From positions 1 through 20,333 of IMG/VR virus record IMGVR_UViG_3300043446_001434: a stretch of DNA of 20,333 nucleotides, one strand, 5' to 3'. A model generated the notes under the pieces. It had not been told where the DNA came from, made no database searches, and saw only the letters and a list, made by a program, of their open reading frames with translations. This DNA is from a virus. Of the stretch, positions 20,091-20,333 are shown one piece after another. The position numbers and the translations under genes are program-made. The first letter of the stretch is position 1. The number at the start of each line of letters is the position of its first letter.

Positions 20091-20333
20091 TTAGCCGATC
20101 AGTTCTACTACATATCGATACGCGAGGTAATCGATACTAGCTACCTGTACCGACCCTGCCGTAGCCGTTGTGACTCGTAAGGTCTGTACCGCGCCGCTGA
20201 GTGTTTTATCCGCCTCGATTGCGGCCTTCACCGAGGTAGATCCTGTAGATGCTAGATATCCGTCGAGCTTGGCCTGTCCAGCTGACTCACTCATACGACC
20301 TACGATGAGTAGTATAGTGCAGGTCGCCTGGTC
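20091..20333 (-). CDS. Tail terminator protein, C-terminal part
   Basis: This is the 3' part of the gene that starts at 283 on the circular map. The frame is open to the right end of the window, and bases 20207-20333 duplicate 1-127. The internal ATG at 20294 is residue 66 of the full protein and should not be taken as the start, because the TAATG coupling at 283 gives a longer frame with sensible sequence. It ends ...YRYVVELIG, 16 bases before the tail tube ATG at 20074. The full product is 132 residues, a normal size for a tail terminator. Confidence 0.75.
   Translation of the reverse strand, partial: DQATCTILLIVGRMSESAGQAKLDGYLASTGSTSVKAAIEADKTLSGAVQTLRVTTATAGSVQVASIDYLAYRYVVELIG
20207..20333. 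repeat. Terminal direct repeat, right copy
   Basis: Exact second copy of bases 1-127. It is best read as the overlap that closes the circle, so nothing in this stretch is an additional gene. The tail terminator codons in it are the same ones read from 127 down to 1. Confidence 0.95.

Noticed and set aside
1-20333. Integrase, repressor, tRNA genes, CRISPR array, insertion sequence
   Set aside because: They were looked for by reading both strands and none was recognised. Absence by eye is not proof, particularly for tRNAs.

Overview
The window looks like the complete genome of a small tailed phage, assembled as a circle and cut open at an arbitrary point. The first 127 bases (1-127) are repeated exactly as the last 127 (20207-20333), and one tail gene runs across the join, so the non-redundant circle is 20,206 bp. 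All supported genes lie on the minus strand. They are packed tightly, with many ATGA or TAATG stop/start overlaps and Shine-Dalgarno sequences of the AGGAG type. The protein families (HK97-type head, long non-contractile tail with a frameshifted chaperone and a 642-residue tape measure) indicate a small siphovirus. The gene families resemble those of actinobacterial phages. The moderate base composition (judged by eye, not computed) would fit a mid-GC, possibly freshwater, actinobacterium. The host is inference only.

The layout below follows transcription, from high to low coordinates. From about 9,120 down to 6,936, after a clear terminator and a candidate promoter, lie an acidic small protein, an endonuclease VII-like nuclease, a small lytic-transglycosylase-like protein, a glycosyltransferase and an 85-residue protein. 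From 6,817 to 283 is the packaging and head module: HNH nuclease, putative small terminase, large terminase, a 52-residue two-helix membrane protein, portal, prohead protease, a conserved protein of unknown role, major capsid protein, a very small ORF and the head-tail adaptor. Across the circle join is the tail terminator. From 20,074 to 13,966 is the tail module: tail tube, chaperone with a -1 frameshift, gp10-like protein, tape measure, two large tail-tip/fibre proteins and a small tail-associated protein.

From 13,942 to 12,254 comes a tiny gene, an M15 peptidase endolysin, two holin-like membrane proteins and a second glycosyltransferase. From 12,158 to 9,246 is a very small DNA-metabolism module: a coiled-coil protein, a small membrane protein, a stand-alone primase-polymerase domain, a cysteine-rich protein, a conserved phage protein, a Rad52/ERF-like annealing protein and a PD-(D/E)XK-like protein. 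It ends in a strong intrinsic terminator at 9124-9172. No integrase, repressor, DNA polymerase, helicase, tRNA or CRISPR array was seen, so the phage is probably lytic and depends on the host replisome.

The most interesting signals are: a textbook A_AAA_AAT frameshift site in the tail chaperone; a cysteine-containing reading frame with no usual start codon just downstream of the annealing protein, reachable by a -1 shift; a hairpin that buries the ribosome binding site of the first early gene; tandem mini-hairpin repeats in front of the capsid gene; and a marked excess of GATC.
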